Positions 28,608 through 36,858 of a DNA stretch of 64,000 nt are shown one piece after another (the stretch's first letter is position 1; every line of letters begins with the position of its first letter). The notes under the pieces were generated by a model. That model saw nothing but the letters and a program-made list of their open reading frames with translations. It did no database searches and was not told the DNA's origin. Position numbers and translations under genes: made by a program. Source of the stretch: Enterococcus sp. BWR-S5 (GTDB taxonomy: Bacteria; Bacillota; Bacilli; Lactobacillales; Enterococcaceae); assembly GCF_016745255.1 (NCBI RefSeq), contig NZ_JADOEQ010000007.1:1-64000 (forward strand), written 5' to 3'.

Positions 28608-29240
28608 CTAATTGGTTGCCCAAGGATCATTCTCAGGCTTTTTGATTTGATTGTTAGCAGCTTGTGCCATTTGTGCGCCACGAGACAAGGTAGGAGTTCC
28701 GTTACCATCTAAAGGAACCTTTCCGCCTAATCTTTTTTCGTAATCAGCTCGGATGGCCTCTCTTTCAGCCTCAATGGCCGTCAAATACGTCTTGACATTG
28801 TTTGAAGTTGTTTCAGCATCCTCCGATACAACGAGGCTGAGTACCTCTTTAGTGGCTGTAACTCCCTTATCAACAAGCATTTCACTCGCTTGCTCAGACA
28901 TCTTCGCAAGATTTTCTTTGCGCTCATACTCGGCGATTTTGTCCTCGAGTTTTTGGCGTTCATAATCTGCTTTGTCCTTATCATTCATTTCAGCTAGTTT
29001 GTCAGCTTCAATCTTTTCAGTCTTCCACTTCTCTTCAGCAGCGGCTACGGCTTTCTTAGTTTCTGCCGAAACCATCTTTGCCACATCATCACGAGAATAT
29101 TTTTTACCTACTTCACTATTTTCCTGATCGCTTGGCGATGTTTGGTCTTGATTTTCTGCCGGCGTCGCATCTTGACCTTCAGAACCAATATCAGCAGAGA
29201 AATATTGTAAATTAATAGGTATAAATAACTGTCTTTTCAT
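28608..29240 (-). CDS. Capsid scaffolding protein (DUF4355)
   Basis: 210 residues. The N-terminus MKRQLFIPINLQYFS and an acidic Gln/Asp-rich stretch are followed by a long charged coiled coil, the DUF4355 scaffold layout. It should guide procapsid assembly and then leave the head. Confidence 0.88.
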   Translation of the reverse strand: MKRQLFIPINLQYFSADIGSEGQDATPAENQDQTSPSDQENSEVGKKYSRDDVAKMVSAETKKAVAAAEEKWKTEKIEADKLAEMNDKDKADYERQKLEDKIAEYERKENLAKMSEQASEMLVDKGVTATKEVLSLVVSEDAETTSNNVKTYLTAIEAEREAIRADYEKRLGGKVPLDGNGTPTLSRGAQMAQAANNQIKKPENDPWATN

Positions 29241-29342
29241 GGTTAATCCTCCGCGGTTACGCCGCTACCCGATAAATTTGATTAGTTACGCGAATCACTC
29301 GAAACAGCTCAATTTATAACGCCCTGAGCAGTAGAGGGCATA

Positions 29343-29366
29343 ATAAAAAGCCCTATTTCTAGGACT
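29343..29366 (-). terminator. Hairpin ending the HD-hydrolase gene
   Basis: Leftward AGTCCT pairs with AGGGCT and is followed by TTTTTA. The stem includes the stop codon of the HD gene. It would separate the toxin/antidote end of the packaging block from the scaffold gene. Confidence 0.6.
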
Positions 29367-29787
29367 CATTGTTTAGATATTCAATTGCTGCATTGTATTT
29401 CTTGATTCGTTCGAAATCTATTTCGCTTGGGTTCTGTATTCTACTTATATCACTATTGTGTCTGAGGTCGGCCAGTTTCACTTTCCTTGCAAGCTCATTG
29501 CTTTTCACTCTTTCAAGATACTGTTGATAGGAAAGCTGTTTAGATTTAGTTAAGATGGACACTGCCTGCAATACTTCGCCAGGTACGCCTCGCTCAAGTA
29601 AATCGGATAAAGTAAAATCCGAGTCTTCAATGACATCATGAAGAAGAGCTGCCGCTTTTTCTTCCTCGCTATCAACTAACGAGGCTACGAAAATAGGATG
29701 CTGAATATAATCAACACCTGCTTTGTCTTTTTGGTCTTTATGAGCTTCCTTTGCAATCTCTAAAGCCAGATTATAGAGTTTTGTCAC
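29359..29787 (-). CDS. Small alarmone hydrolase-like HD-domain protein
   Basis: 142 residues from the GTG at 29787, chosen because AAGGAGG lies 6 bases upstream. The (p)ppGpp-hydrolase HD motifs are all present: H30 in DYIQHP, H50-D51 in ALLHDVIEDSDFT, and D107 in KLADLRHN. The length fits the stand-alone MESH1/SAH group. It overlaps the 76-residue gene by 17 bases and is two genes after a MuF protein with a RelA/SpoT-like domain. A role as the antidote that removes the toxin's alarmone product is therefore likely, though inferred. Confidence 0.83.
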   Translation of the reverse strand: MTKLYNLALEIAKEAHKDQKDKAGVDYIQHPIFVASLVDSEEEKAAALLHDVIEDSDFTLSDLLERGVPGEVLQAVSILTKSKQLSYQQYLERVKSNELARKVKLADLRHNSDISRIQNPSEIDFERIKKYNAAIEYLNNES

Positions 29788-30001
29788 GCTTTGCCTCCTT
29801 GATGAAATCATTTGCTTGTTCCTCTGATATTTCCTCATATAGTTCATATTTATCTGATTCATCTGAATAAAATAGAATCATTAAGCCTGTTTCTTTCCAG
29901 TCATTCAATTCTAAATCAAACCTAAAAACGTTCTTTCCTGAAACCTTAATGATTGTACCAAAATAATCAGAGTCAAGCAGTCGATAGAAAGTATTCTTCA
30001 T
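29771..30001 (-). CDS. 76-residue protein between MuF toxin and HD hydrolase
   Basis: Begins one base after the MuF stop and overlaps the HD gene. Mixed charged protein (YFGTIIKVSGKNVFRFDLELND), ending in a helical EEQANDFIKEAKRD. No family was recognised. Possible roles are a direct immunity protein for the MuF toxin domain or an ordinary head protein. Confidence 0.65.
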   Translation of the reverse strand: MKNTFYRLLDSDYFGTIIKVSGKNVFRFDLELNDWKETGLMILFYSDESDKYELYEEISEEQANDFIKEAKRDKTL

Positions 30002-30002
30002 A

Positions 30003-31442
30003 CTACTTCACATCCTTTATATTACTTATGCCTTGTGGTCTTTGAAGAGACTCTGACAGCTGCTGCATTTCTTTGCTTAGATTTAATGCTTCATCTGACA
30101 TTGGATCAATGACACGATATTTCTCATAAAGTTCATGTAGCTTACCATTTTTTAGAGTAAAACTGTCAGGCGTGTGGAATTGTAATTCGAATTCATAGCC
30201 CTGTGGAGTAAAGAAGTTGCAGTTTATCCCATTATAAGGATTAGAAGTGTTGTTCCAGTAATTTTTAACTGCACTTACATTATACCCCTTATTCTTCAAA
30301 GCGACAACGAACTCATTGAAATCTTTTGCCATATTATCAGCTTTAGAAATGGATGTGTACCTAACAACATCCCGCATATTACCATCGGGCTCACCTTTTA
30401 CTTTACGAGTTAGTGAGTTCAACGTCTTCAATCTAAAATCTAACCCATCAAGAGTTGTTCCAACGTTGCCAGCAAGTTCTTTCAAATCCTTCGTTATTGT
30501 TGGCTCAGCTTTTTGGGCTTTAGAAAGCAAGTCTTGCGCCTTTCTTTCGGCTTCCGCTGTTCCTCTATCATAGTAAGCAGCTGTTGAACATCTGCAATTT
30601 GGGTGCATAGTTGGAGCATTTTCTCCCGGCTGCATCTTCTTTGTTTTGAATATTTTTCCGTCCAAAGGCTTGCAGATGGAACAAGCAGACGGTTCAGCAA
30701 TGAACTCATAATCTTCATATCCAAATTCTTCATAACTCATTTTTTGAATCTCTGTTTGTATTCTTGCCGATTCCGTCCTCATGAGTCTTTCTGCCTGATA
30801 CTTCGTAACATCGAATAAATCACGCAAAAAGAGAGCAGATTCACGAGGGTTTTTCCCTTGCACAATCGCTCGTATCAACAATTTATCAAGTTCTGCTTTT
30901 AACTCTGCTTGGTATCTCCATATATTCTCACTAAAGGTTGCTGTTTGATGCGAGCCTTTGACAATTGACTCGATTTTCTTCTGGTAGTCATTACTTATCG
31001 TCTGCCCCAAGATGCCCGCTTGTCGCTTATATTCTGCTATAGCTTCATTCGAAAGGATATCTGATAAATACTTTTGAAGGTCATCGGTAGTAGAAACCAG
31101 CTCAAAACCTATTTGAGACTTCAACAGTTCGAGCCTCGATGTCCGCATTGTCAGATTGTATATCTTAAGTTGATAGTTTGCTTCTTTTGAAAAGTCTTTG
31201 TTTTTGACATATTCCTTTGCCTTGCGAGCGAAAGACTCTACATCCATCTTTGAAGCACGTTTCTTTGCTTCTGTGATGCTAATTCCTTCACCTGATGCAT
31301 AATTAGACCAGTTCGCTTCAATCTCTTTCTGAATCGAATCTAAAGCACTTTGAAGGCGTTTCTCAATCTCTTTGGAAATCTCTTTATCAGAAAAAATCTG
31401 TTGCTTGATGTGTTTCTGTTCTCTGTCGCGCCAATAAGTCAT
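30003..31442 (-). CDS. MuF minor head protein with C-terminal RelA/SpoT-synthetase-like toxin domain
   Basis: 479 residues. Residues 1-190 are helical. Residues about 190-291 form the MuF domain with a Zn-like CSIC...HPNCRC set. Residues about 312-445 match the alarmone synthetase fold: R337-x-K339 and S343/K347 (FRLKTLNSLTRK), D358 and R361 (RDVVRYT), PYNGIN (402-407) corresponding to the G-loop region, and E419/Q421 (FELQFHT). MuF proteins with variable toxin tails are known in temperate phages. Here the tail would make a toxic alarmone after ejection or on assembly. The adjacent HD hydrolase supports this. Confidence 0.8.
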   Translation of the reverse strand: MTYWRDREQKHIKQQIFSDKEISKEIEKRLQSALDSIQKEIEANWSNYASGEGISITEAKKRASKMDVESFARKAKEYVKNKDFSKEANYQLKIYNLTMRTSRLELLKSQIGFELVSTTDDLQKYLSDILSNEAIAEYKRQAGILGQTISNDYQKKIESIVKGSHQTATFSENIWRYQAELKAELDKLLIRAIVQGKNPRESALFLRDLFDVTKYQAERLMRTESARIQTEIQKMSYEEFGYEDYEFIAEPSACSICKPLDGKIFKTKKMQPGENAPTMHPNCRCSTAAYYDRGTAEAERKAQDLLSKAQKAEPTITKDLKELAGNVGTTLDGLDFRLKTLNSLTRKVKGEPDGNMRDVVRYTSISKADNMAKDFNEFVVALKNKGYNVSAVKNYWNNTSNPYNGINCNFFTPQGYEFELQFHTPDSFTLKNGKLHELYEKYRVIDPMSDEALNLSKEMQQLSESLQRPQGISNIKDVK

Positions 31443-31446
31443 TCAA

Positions 31447-33066
31447 TCACTCCTGTTCAATAGGAGCGGTTTCGGATGAGTCTTCTTCCACTTCTTTCTC
31501 TTGATCAAACTGAATGCTAGCAACCTTGTCGTTAAACTCTTTTTTTATCCGCTTCAATTCTTCATCGAACGGAACACCCGTTAACCTTTCAGCCATTTCA
31601 CACAACGTTTGGTCTGATACGATACCAACCATACCTGCGATTACTTTCATGATTTCTTCGTCTGATTGCGGCACGTTCGGTGTAAATTTAATTTGGATAG
31701 CATTCACTTTGTCATATAGTTGCTCTTGCTCGTTGTTGTTAGAAATAGAAACAGACTTGATTTTGTCAACCAAGCCTTTTGAGTCTAAATTGTCTTTCAA
31801 ACTCCATGAGTGAGTGAGCAACCTCAGACGTCGCATGATTGCTTTTTTTACCATACGTTCTTTATTCTTACGATCATTATCAGAGCCCCAACCTTTGAAT
31901 CTGAATCCTATGCCTGACTGATTGGACCCGATGTTTTCGTCTGTAAAGTCAATCAATGCAGTAAAACGTAAAATATCAGCCACTGTTCTACTATCGTTTG
32001 CCTCCATACCGTTTACGTCATACTCTTTTTTTAGATAATAAGCATCCGGTGTGTCTCCGAGCTTTCCATCTTCATATACCTTTTTATCGCCTAGCACAAG
32101 CATTCTAGCTTTCATCATAGCGTTAAATACTTCGAGTTGGCTGTTATCTCCTGAATCATCGACCGCAGTATCAGGATTCCCTTTGATTACCAGATAAGCT
32201 TCAGATGTATCTTGCTGGAAGTTCGCCATTTCCGAACGTGATAAATCGTAGGCATCTATAGAGTCAAGAACTCTTTCGAAATCACTTAATCTTTCTTCGT
32301 TATTTATCCACTCATTAACTTGTACCGTGTCAAAATAACTCTCTACAATGCCGTTCTCTTCAAAAGTCGCATTGTCTAAGTCATCATTTTCAGCAATCAA
32401 GTAATAATTAAAGCCGCTGTTTGTGTACAGTTCTATCCTTGTCCAGCGTTCATCCAAAAACTCTTCCTCATAATAATGCACAGCACACAATGAACTTTTA
32501 TCTTTTGTGTTGTCATAAATGACAAATGTTTGTTGCACATCGAATTTAGCCAAAGTCTCTTTCCCAAATTCATCGCGCCCTATCCATTCGTAAGCTCTGC
32601 CGAATGCAAACATATCACGCCCCATAAGCTGATTGTGATAGTCCTCGTTCGACTGACTCGAAAATTCGTTGATTCTATCAACCATAGATTCTTCACCACT
32701 GTATTTTAGAGGATTTCCTAACAATACTCCCAGTTTGAATGAAACGATGAAATTCGCAAAATCACTAGCAATCCGATTATCAGAACGTCCATCAGGCTTT
32801 TGCGGTCTATATTTGATATTGTTATCAGCTAGCATATATCTATTTAGCTGTTTCAGCCGCGGAACCTGTTTCTCTTGATGATGTCTAATAAAATTCACAA
32901 TCATTTTCCAAACGTCTTCATGTTCGAAATCGATTACTTTTTCTACTTTCTCAGTTGTTTTATCTAACATTGAACGTTTCGGCAATCTGTCAACTGGCAC
33001 CCTATACACCATATTTGCTTCTTTATCAAAGCGCTTCTTACCTAACAAATCAATCTGTCCGTCCAT
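31447..33066 (-). CDS. Portal protein (SPP1 gp6-like)
   Basis: 539 residues. Contains DNRIASDFANFIVSFKLGVLLGNP and an acidic C-terminus (EKEVEEDSSETAPIEQE), features of the SPP1-type portal family. It forms the dodecameric DNA channel. Gene order terminase, portal, MuF, scaffold, capsid is typical of this group. Confidence 0.92.
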   Translation of the reverse strand: MDGQIDLLGKKRFDKEANMVYRVPVDRLPKRSMLDKTTEKVEKVIDFEHEDVWKMIVNFIRHHQEKQVPRLKQLNRYMLADNNIKYRPQKPDGRSDNRIASDFANFIVSFKLGVLLGNPLKYSGEESMVDRINEFSSQSNEDYHNQLMGRDMFAFGRAYEWIGRDEFGKETLAKFDVQQTFVIYDNTKDKSSLCAVHYYEEEFLDERWTRIELYTNSGFNYYLIAENDDLDNATFEENGIVESYFDTVQVNEWINNEERLSDFERVLDSIDAYDLSRSEMANFQQDTSEAYLVIKGNPDTAVDDSGDNSQLEVFNAMMKARMLVLGDKKVYEDGKLGDTPDAYYLKKEYDVNGMEANDSRTVADILRFTALIDFTDENIGSNQSGIGFRFKGWGSDNDRKNKERMVKKAIMRRLRLLTHSWSLKDNLDSKGLVDKIKSVSISNNNEQEQLYDKVNAIQIKFTPNVPQSDEEIMKVIAGMVGIVSDQTLCEMAERLTGVPFDEELKRIKKEFNDKVASIQFDQEKEVEEDSSETAPIEQE

Positions 33067-33074
33067 TTACTCAC

Positions 33075-34376
33075 CTACAATCCTAATTTTTTGAATGTTT
33101 CTATAGTTTTTCTTACGTTTACTGGCTCCTGCTTTTGTTTCATATCTTGACTAAACGCGTATCTTGTCGCATCAATCGTGTGATTATCTTTGTCTTCTAG
33201 TCGCGGCTTAGGATTTCCATCCCTATCCGTCTGATAATCTATATTTTCGAATTCACGAGCAATATTAGGTGTTCTCAACGGATCAATGCAGATAAAGTCC
33301 AAATCATCTAACCATTCTTCTCCGTACTCAACGCTGTCAGGACCTTTTTTCACACCAATTATCTTTTTAGCACTATGCTCAATTCTTAATTCAGCAATGC
33401 TTTTCGGTTCTGCGCTATCGGCAAATATCTCATCGTTTTGATAGCCTTTATCATGTAATTTTTTGGCTAACTCACGGTTGCTAATCTTAACGCCATATAT
33501 CTCATCAATTGCGTATATGCCATTCTTTTTCTTGTCATAATGCCAGCGAACAAATGCTAGTGGGTCCGTTGCATATCCGAAATCGACAGCATTTCTTATA
33601 TTATCGAAGTTTGCCATCATCTCATCTGGGATGGAGCCTGCTTTTACTTGTAAATTATCAAACGGCACTACGCCGGAGCCGATTGCTTTACCGTCATATT
33701 CCCATTCAGCTCGCCGAGGATTTCTTTCTCTTGCTGCTTCTACCTCACTTAAGAACTCTTTCGAGATATAGGGATTATCTTTGTATGTCGAATGATGTAC
33801 AAACGTGTTATCTGGTTGAAAGCTCGTCTCATACTTTTTATTTACCCACGATTGTTTTCTTTTTGGTGGGTTGTAACTGTAAAAGAACTTATAAAAAAGA
33901 CCATCATCTAACTCTCCACGTAATAAGGAGTTAGTGATAGTCGTCACTTCGTCTTCTGTTTTAAATTCTGCTAGTTCCTCAATCCAGCCGATTGCAAATG
34001 GAAATTTGCTGTCTTTTAATGACTTGATTCGCTCTGGGTTTTGCGCTCCTCTGAATATCATATAGTTTCCTCGAGGAACATAAGTTATTCTAAGTGGAGA
34101 TTTATTAAACTTGAATAGATGGGTCACTCCCTGCTGATCAATTGCCCATTTCATTTGTTCATAAACCGATTGTTCAAGCGTATTATCTACATAACGGATA
34201 CCAACAGCATTAACGGCGTATCTCATTAATAGCTGAGTAATGATATGCGCTATATCAGAAGATTTGCCGGAACCCCGACCACCTTTACAAACTATATTTA
34301 AGATATCGCTGTTTAGCGTCACTAACCAAACAGGATGAAATTTTTTCGGCAATAATTCAGATAACTTTTTAGCCAT
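33075..34376 (-). CDS. Terminase large subunit
   Basis: 433 residues. ATPase Walker A is GGRGSGKS (33-40) and Walker B is IGWIEELAEF. The C-terminal nuclease domain has VDFGYATDP, FADSAEPKS and the late DNHTIDATRYA. PBSX/SPP1-like Terminase_3 family, which together with the SPP1-type portal suggests headful packaging. It overlaps the small subunit by 8 bases. Confidence 0.95.
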   Translation of the reverse strand: MAKKLSELLPKKFHPVWLVTLNSDILNIVCKGGRGSGKSSDIAHIITQLLMRYAVNAVGIRYVDNTLEQSVYEQMKWAIDQQGVTHLFKFNKSPLRITYVPRGNYMIFRGAQNPERIKSLKDSKFPFAIGWIEELAEFKTEDEVTTITNSLLRGELDDGLFYKFFYSYNPPKRKQSWVNKKYETSFQPDNTFVHHSTYKDNPYISKEFLSEVEAARERNPRRAEWEYDGKAIGSGVVPFDNLQVKAGSIPDEMMANFDNIRNAVDFGYATDPLAFVRWHYDKKKNGIYAIDEIYGVKISNRELAKKLHDKGYQNDEIFADSAEPKSIAELRIEHSAKKIIGVKKGPDSVEYGEEWLDDLDFICIDPLRTPNIAREFENIDYQTDRDGNPKPRLEDKDNHTIDATRYAFSQDMKQKQEPVNVRKTIETFKKLGL

Positions 34377-34818
34377 CAGCTACACCGCTTATATCATCAA
34401 TAAATGTTGGAACTTCAGCTACTTCTATCTGTTGCTTATCAACAAAAGCAGCATTAATTTTATAGAAATGCTCTAACGCCTGATTACGCTCCTTGAAACC
34501 GGCTGAATACTCACTGATTTCGTGTTCTAATACTTCATTTGTTTCCGGGTCCCTCTTAACCACTTCAAACCGCTGCGGTTCCCCCTTTGCTATTGAAGCA
34601 GTAATAGACAAAGCCTCTTCCATGCTCAAGTGCTTCTCTATCTGCAATTCTCTAGTCTTTTGTTCAATATAAGCTTTGATTGCAGTATTTTGTAGTAGTT
34701 TATTTGCATTTGTATTTGTGTATTTTGTGCTATACCCAGCCTTTATTGCTGATTGAGTTGCATTCCCTGTGATGATGTACTCATCAGCAAATGTTCTTTG
34801 TCTTGGATTTAAACTCAT
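34369..34818 (-). CDS. Terminase small subunit
   Basis: 149 residues of the Terminase_2 family: RQRTFADEYIITGNATQSA and AGYSTKYTNTNANKLL form the DNA-binding HTH, with a coiled oligomerisation part after it. It recognises the packaging site. Confidence 0.93.
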   Translation of the reverse strand: MSLNPRQRTFADEYIITGNATQSAIKAGYSTKYTNTNANKLLQNTAIKAYIEQKTRELQIEKHLSMEEALSITASIAKGEPQRFEVVKRDPETNEVLEHEISEYSAGFKERNQALEHFYKINAAFVDKQQIEVAEVPTFIDDISGVADG

Positions 34819-34869
34819 TTTCCATCACCTTCTTTCTTAAATTAATACGTGTTTTTATACGATTCCCCC

Positions 34870-34898
34870 TCGACACGTATTCGAATACGTGTTATAAT
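34870..34898 (+). promoter_or_regulatory. hicAB promoter with operator
   Basis: TCGACA (34870-34875), 17-bp spacer, TATAAT (34893-34898). The perfect 20-bp palindrome ACACGTATTCGAATACGTGT (34873-34892) fills the spacer. A further half-site AATACGTGT lies at 34844-34852. It is the likely HicB or HicAB operator. Confidence 0.83.
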
Positions 34899-34921
34899 AT
34901 ATATATAGAAAGGAGATAGAT

Positions 34922-35104
34922 ATGAACTCTAAGGAAGTTATCAAAATCATTGAAGCTGATGGTTGGCAACTTAAAAATGTAAAGGGTAGCCACCATCATT
35001 ACAGACATCCTTCGAAAAAAGGAAAAGTCACTGTTCCACATCCGAAAAAGGATTTACCAATCGGAACAGCAAACAGCATTTTGAGGCAAGCGGGTTTGAA
35101 ATAA
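34922..35104 (+). CDS. hicA: HicA mRNA interferase toxin
   Basis: 60 residues, full length. It has a double-stranded-RNA-binding-like fold with the catalytic histidine in VKGSHHHYRHP and the GKVTVPHPKKDLPIGTANSI signature. GGAGA lies upstream. It cleaves mRNA when HicB is lost. The unit is transcribed against the phage late genes, so it is active in the lysogen. Confidence 0.92.
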   Translation: MNSKEVIKIIEADGWQLKNVKGSHHHYRHPSKKGKVTVPHPKKDLPIGTANSILRQAGLK

Positions 35105-35156
35105 TCCGCTTCTCCTTAGAATCTATCTATCTCCTAAAAATTAAGAGGTGAACCCT

Positions 35157-35543
35157 ATGTTTATTTACTACGCTATTTTCAATATTGCTGAAGACGGTAT
35201 TAATGTTTCCTTTCCTGATTTAGATGGCGCATTTACAAGTGGTAGCGATATGCACGAAGCCTTGTATATGTCTAAGGACTTGCTAGCTGGGTGGTTAATC
35301 AACGCTGAGGATGATGGCGAAACTTTACCTACACCTTCTCAACCTGAGTCTGTCAAAGTCCCTGAAGGAGATTTATTGATTCCTGTAGAAGTTAACCTTG
35401 AAGTTTATCGTGAGAAGTTCAATAACCAGCTCATCAAAAAAACTTTAACCATTCCTAAATATCTAAATCGGTTAGCTGAAGAAGAAAAGATTAATTTCTC
35501 GTCAACATTAACAGAAGCGTTAAAAAGAAAGTTAGGAGTCTAG
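35157..35543 (+). CDS. hicB: HicB antitoxin
   Basis: 128 residues from ATG 35157; AAGAGGTG 7 bases upstream makes the in-frame GTG at 35148 unlikely. The N-terminal partial RNase-H-like fold (YYAIFNIAEDGINVSFPDLD) binds HicA. A C-terminal ribbon-helix-helix-like part (IPKYLNRLAEEEKINFSSTL) binds DNA. It probably represses the promoter palindrome at 34873-34892. Confidence 0.9.
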   Translation: MFIYYAIFNIAEDGINVSFPDLDGAFTSGSDMHEALYMSKDLLAGWLINAEDDGETLPTPSQPESVKVPEGDLLIPVEVNLEVYREKFNNQLIKKTLTIPKYLNRLAEEEKINFSSTLTEALKRKLGV

Positions 35544-35572
35544 TTTTATACTAGGCTTCTTCTTTCTGTACT

Positions 35573-35598
35573 AAAAAAGACCCCGGTTAGGAGGTCTT
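35573..35598 (-). terminator. Terminator between hicB and the zinc-ribbon gene
   Basis: AAGACC/GGTCTT stem with T's on the leftward side, overlapping the zinc-ribbon stop codon. Confidence 0.65.
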
Positions 35599-35763
35599 GA
35601 CTTTATTCTTCTCTTTGCACTTCGGGCATTTGAATATCCACTTATCCTCAATACGTTTGCTAGATATGACATCGATATCGTGCGGAATACTGTTTCTGTT
35701 TTTCTGCACATCAAAAAGAGTAAACCCGTTAAACTTGTGCCCGCAATTACATTTAATTTCCAT
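35587..35763 (-). CDS. Small zinc-ribbon phage protein
   Basis: 58 residues from the ATG at 35763 (AAAGGA is 10 bases upstream; the longer frame uses a TTG). CNCGH near the start and CPKCKEKNK near the end form a CxC...CxxC metal site. Function is unknown. Confidence 0.65.
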   Translation of the reverse strand: MEIKCNCGHKFNGFTLFDVQKNRNSIPHDIDVISSKRIEDKWIFKCPKCKEKNKVKTS

Positions 35764-35875
35764 ACGCTTCAAATCCTTTTTTTGATTATTATACCACCGA
35801 ATGAAAGCGTTTTGAATATAACTTTATCGTTTTATGATTTATCTTCCTCCAAAATAAAAAGAACGCCTAAGCGCT

Positions 35876-36160
35876 CTAATCGAAATTATCTATCAAAACT
35901 TGATGAAGCACTTTCCCTACCCTGTTGATCATGTCCTCATCTTGCTCCTCGTACCCAGCCTCGTAAAATATAGCATGGGTTAATTCGTGGATTACTGTCT
36001 GGTCTTTTCTTTCGTCACTGATATCACTTAAGACAGCTATTTCAGCTTTCTGATAGTCACAATTGCCTATAAAATCTCTACTTCCATCTATCTCAATAAA
36101 GGGCTTTTCAGTCAATGCATATACCACACCACCGACTTTTATTTCATTCTTTAGTTCCAT
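35876..36160 (-). CDS. Small HExxH metallopeptidase-like protein
   Basis: 94 residues with HELTHAIFYEAG, a zincin HExxH motif, and GGAGG before the ATG. Small single-domain zincins of this kind lie near terminase genes in many Firmicute phages. Substrate is unknown. Confidence 0.75.
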   Translation of the reverse strand: MELKNEIKVGGVVYALTEKPFIEIDGSRDFIGNCDYQKAEIAVLSDISDERKDQTVIHELTHAIFYEAGYEEQDEDMINRVGKVLHQVLIDNFD

Positions 36161-36212
36161 GATTTTATTTCCTCCATGATGATATAATTATAGTGAAAGC
36201 GAGGTGGAACAT

Positions 36213-36347
36213 ATGGCAGGTAGTAAAAAATGTAGTCCTAGCCCTAAAGTGAAACAAGCAGCAAAAACTCTTTCAACAAGCAAGTCTGCTGCGAAAAAGT
36301 CTAGTGCCGGTAAAACACTAGCTAATCACAAAAACAAGAGTCACTAG
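36213..36347 (+). CDS. 44-residue very basic protein
   Basis: Not a shadow: TATAAT at 36183-36188, GAGGTGG upstream of the ATG and a terminator after it. Composition is Lys/Ser/Ala/Thr with a single Cys (MAGSKKCSPSPKVKQ...), histone-tail-like, suggesting nucleic-acid binding. It faces the opposite way to the packaging genes. The leader motif GAAAGCGAGGT is shared with the gene at 49219. Confidence 0.7.
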   Translation: MAGSKKCSPSPKVKQAAKTLSTSKSAAKKSSAGKTLANHKNKSH

Positions 36348-36350
36348 GAC

Positions 36351-36388
36351 AAAAAGAGACTTGGATATTAACCCGAGTCTCTTTCTTT
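36351..36388 (+). terminator. Terminator after the basic-protein gene
   Basis: AAAGAGACT (36353-36361) pairs with AGTCTCTTT (36376-36384), flanked by A and T runs. Confidence 0.8.
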
Positions 36389-36477
36389 ATGTACTAGCAA
36401 TCTACCTAGTCGGTCACATTCCAACATCCTCCGCCGTGCACTCCTCAAACCGTGCCCATCTTGCCTCGATTGCTAAA

Positions 36478-36547
36478 AGACAGCGCAGGAATCGAACCTG
36501 CATACTCCCGATTTACCATCAGGCGCATTCCACTCTGCCAGCTGTCT
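36478..36547 (-). tRNA. Prophage tRNA-like gene, odd anticodon loop
   Basis: 70-nt cloverleaf on the minus strand: a 7-bp acceptor (AGACAGC/GCTGTCT), T8, D-arm GCAG/ATGC, anticodon stem CCTGA/TCGGG, a 5-nt variable loop and T-arm GCAGG-TTCGATT-CCTGC. The anticodon loop is TGGTAAA, so positions 34-36 read GTA (Tyr) but position 33 is G instead of the universal U, and the short variable loop does not fit a bacterial tRNA-Tyr. No CCA is encoded. It may be a degenerate or specialised tRNA. Confidence 0.65.
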
Positions 36548-36548
36548 T

Positions 36549-36660
36549 AATGATGGGCGCTTACGTCCCACTGTTTCACTGTCACAGCTTAATCATAAGA
36601 ACTCCCTTCAAGAGTAAGTATAATTCTCACTACAACAGGTTAGCCGCACAGCAGCTCTTT
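36549..36660. other. Non-coding stretch beside the tRNA-like gene
   Basis: Together with 36389-36477 on the other side of the tRNA-like gene, this is non-coding as far as I can see; no repeat or promoter is convincing. The 102-codon + strand frame spanning the tRNA has no ribosome site. Confidence 0.4.
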
Positions 36661-36858
36661 CTAGCTTAGTGTTTCCCAATCTTCTGCCAGCATATCTGAT
36701 TGCGATGCTAGCCACCCCACTTGAATTTGATTGCTCGTAGTTTTTATTGCTAAAGCATCTGTCACAGTCCAAAATTCATAGTGATTACCTCTTTCTTTCG
36801 TCCTCGCTTGGGACACATCGCTGAGAGGTGTGCGAGGTTCTGTTAGTAAACTAAGCAA
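36661..36858 (-). pseudogene. Probable remnant of a DUF2829-like protein
   Basis: The last 25 codons read IQVGWLASQSDMLAEDWETLS, the hallmark C-terminus of DUF2829 proteins, some of which (Tad2) block Thoeris defence by sequestering its signal. The upstream part of the frame does not resemble the family and has no clear start. Just upstream, in another frame, GAGGTAATCACTATGAATTTTGGA encodes MNFG, which resembles the usual family start, then stops. I read this as a decayed or internally deleted gene. Confidence 0.4.
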
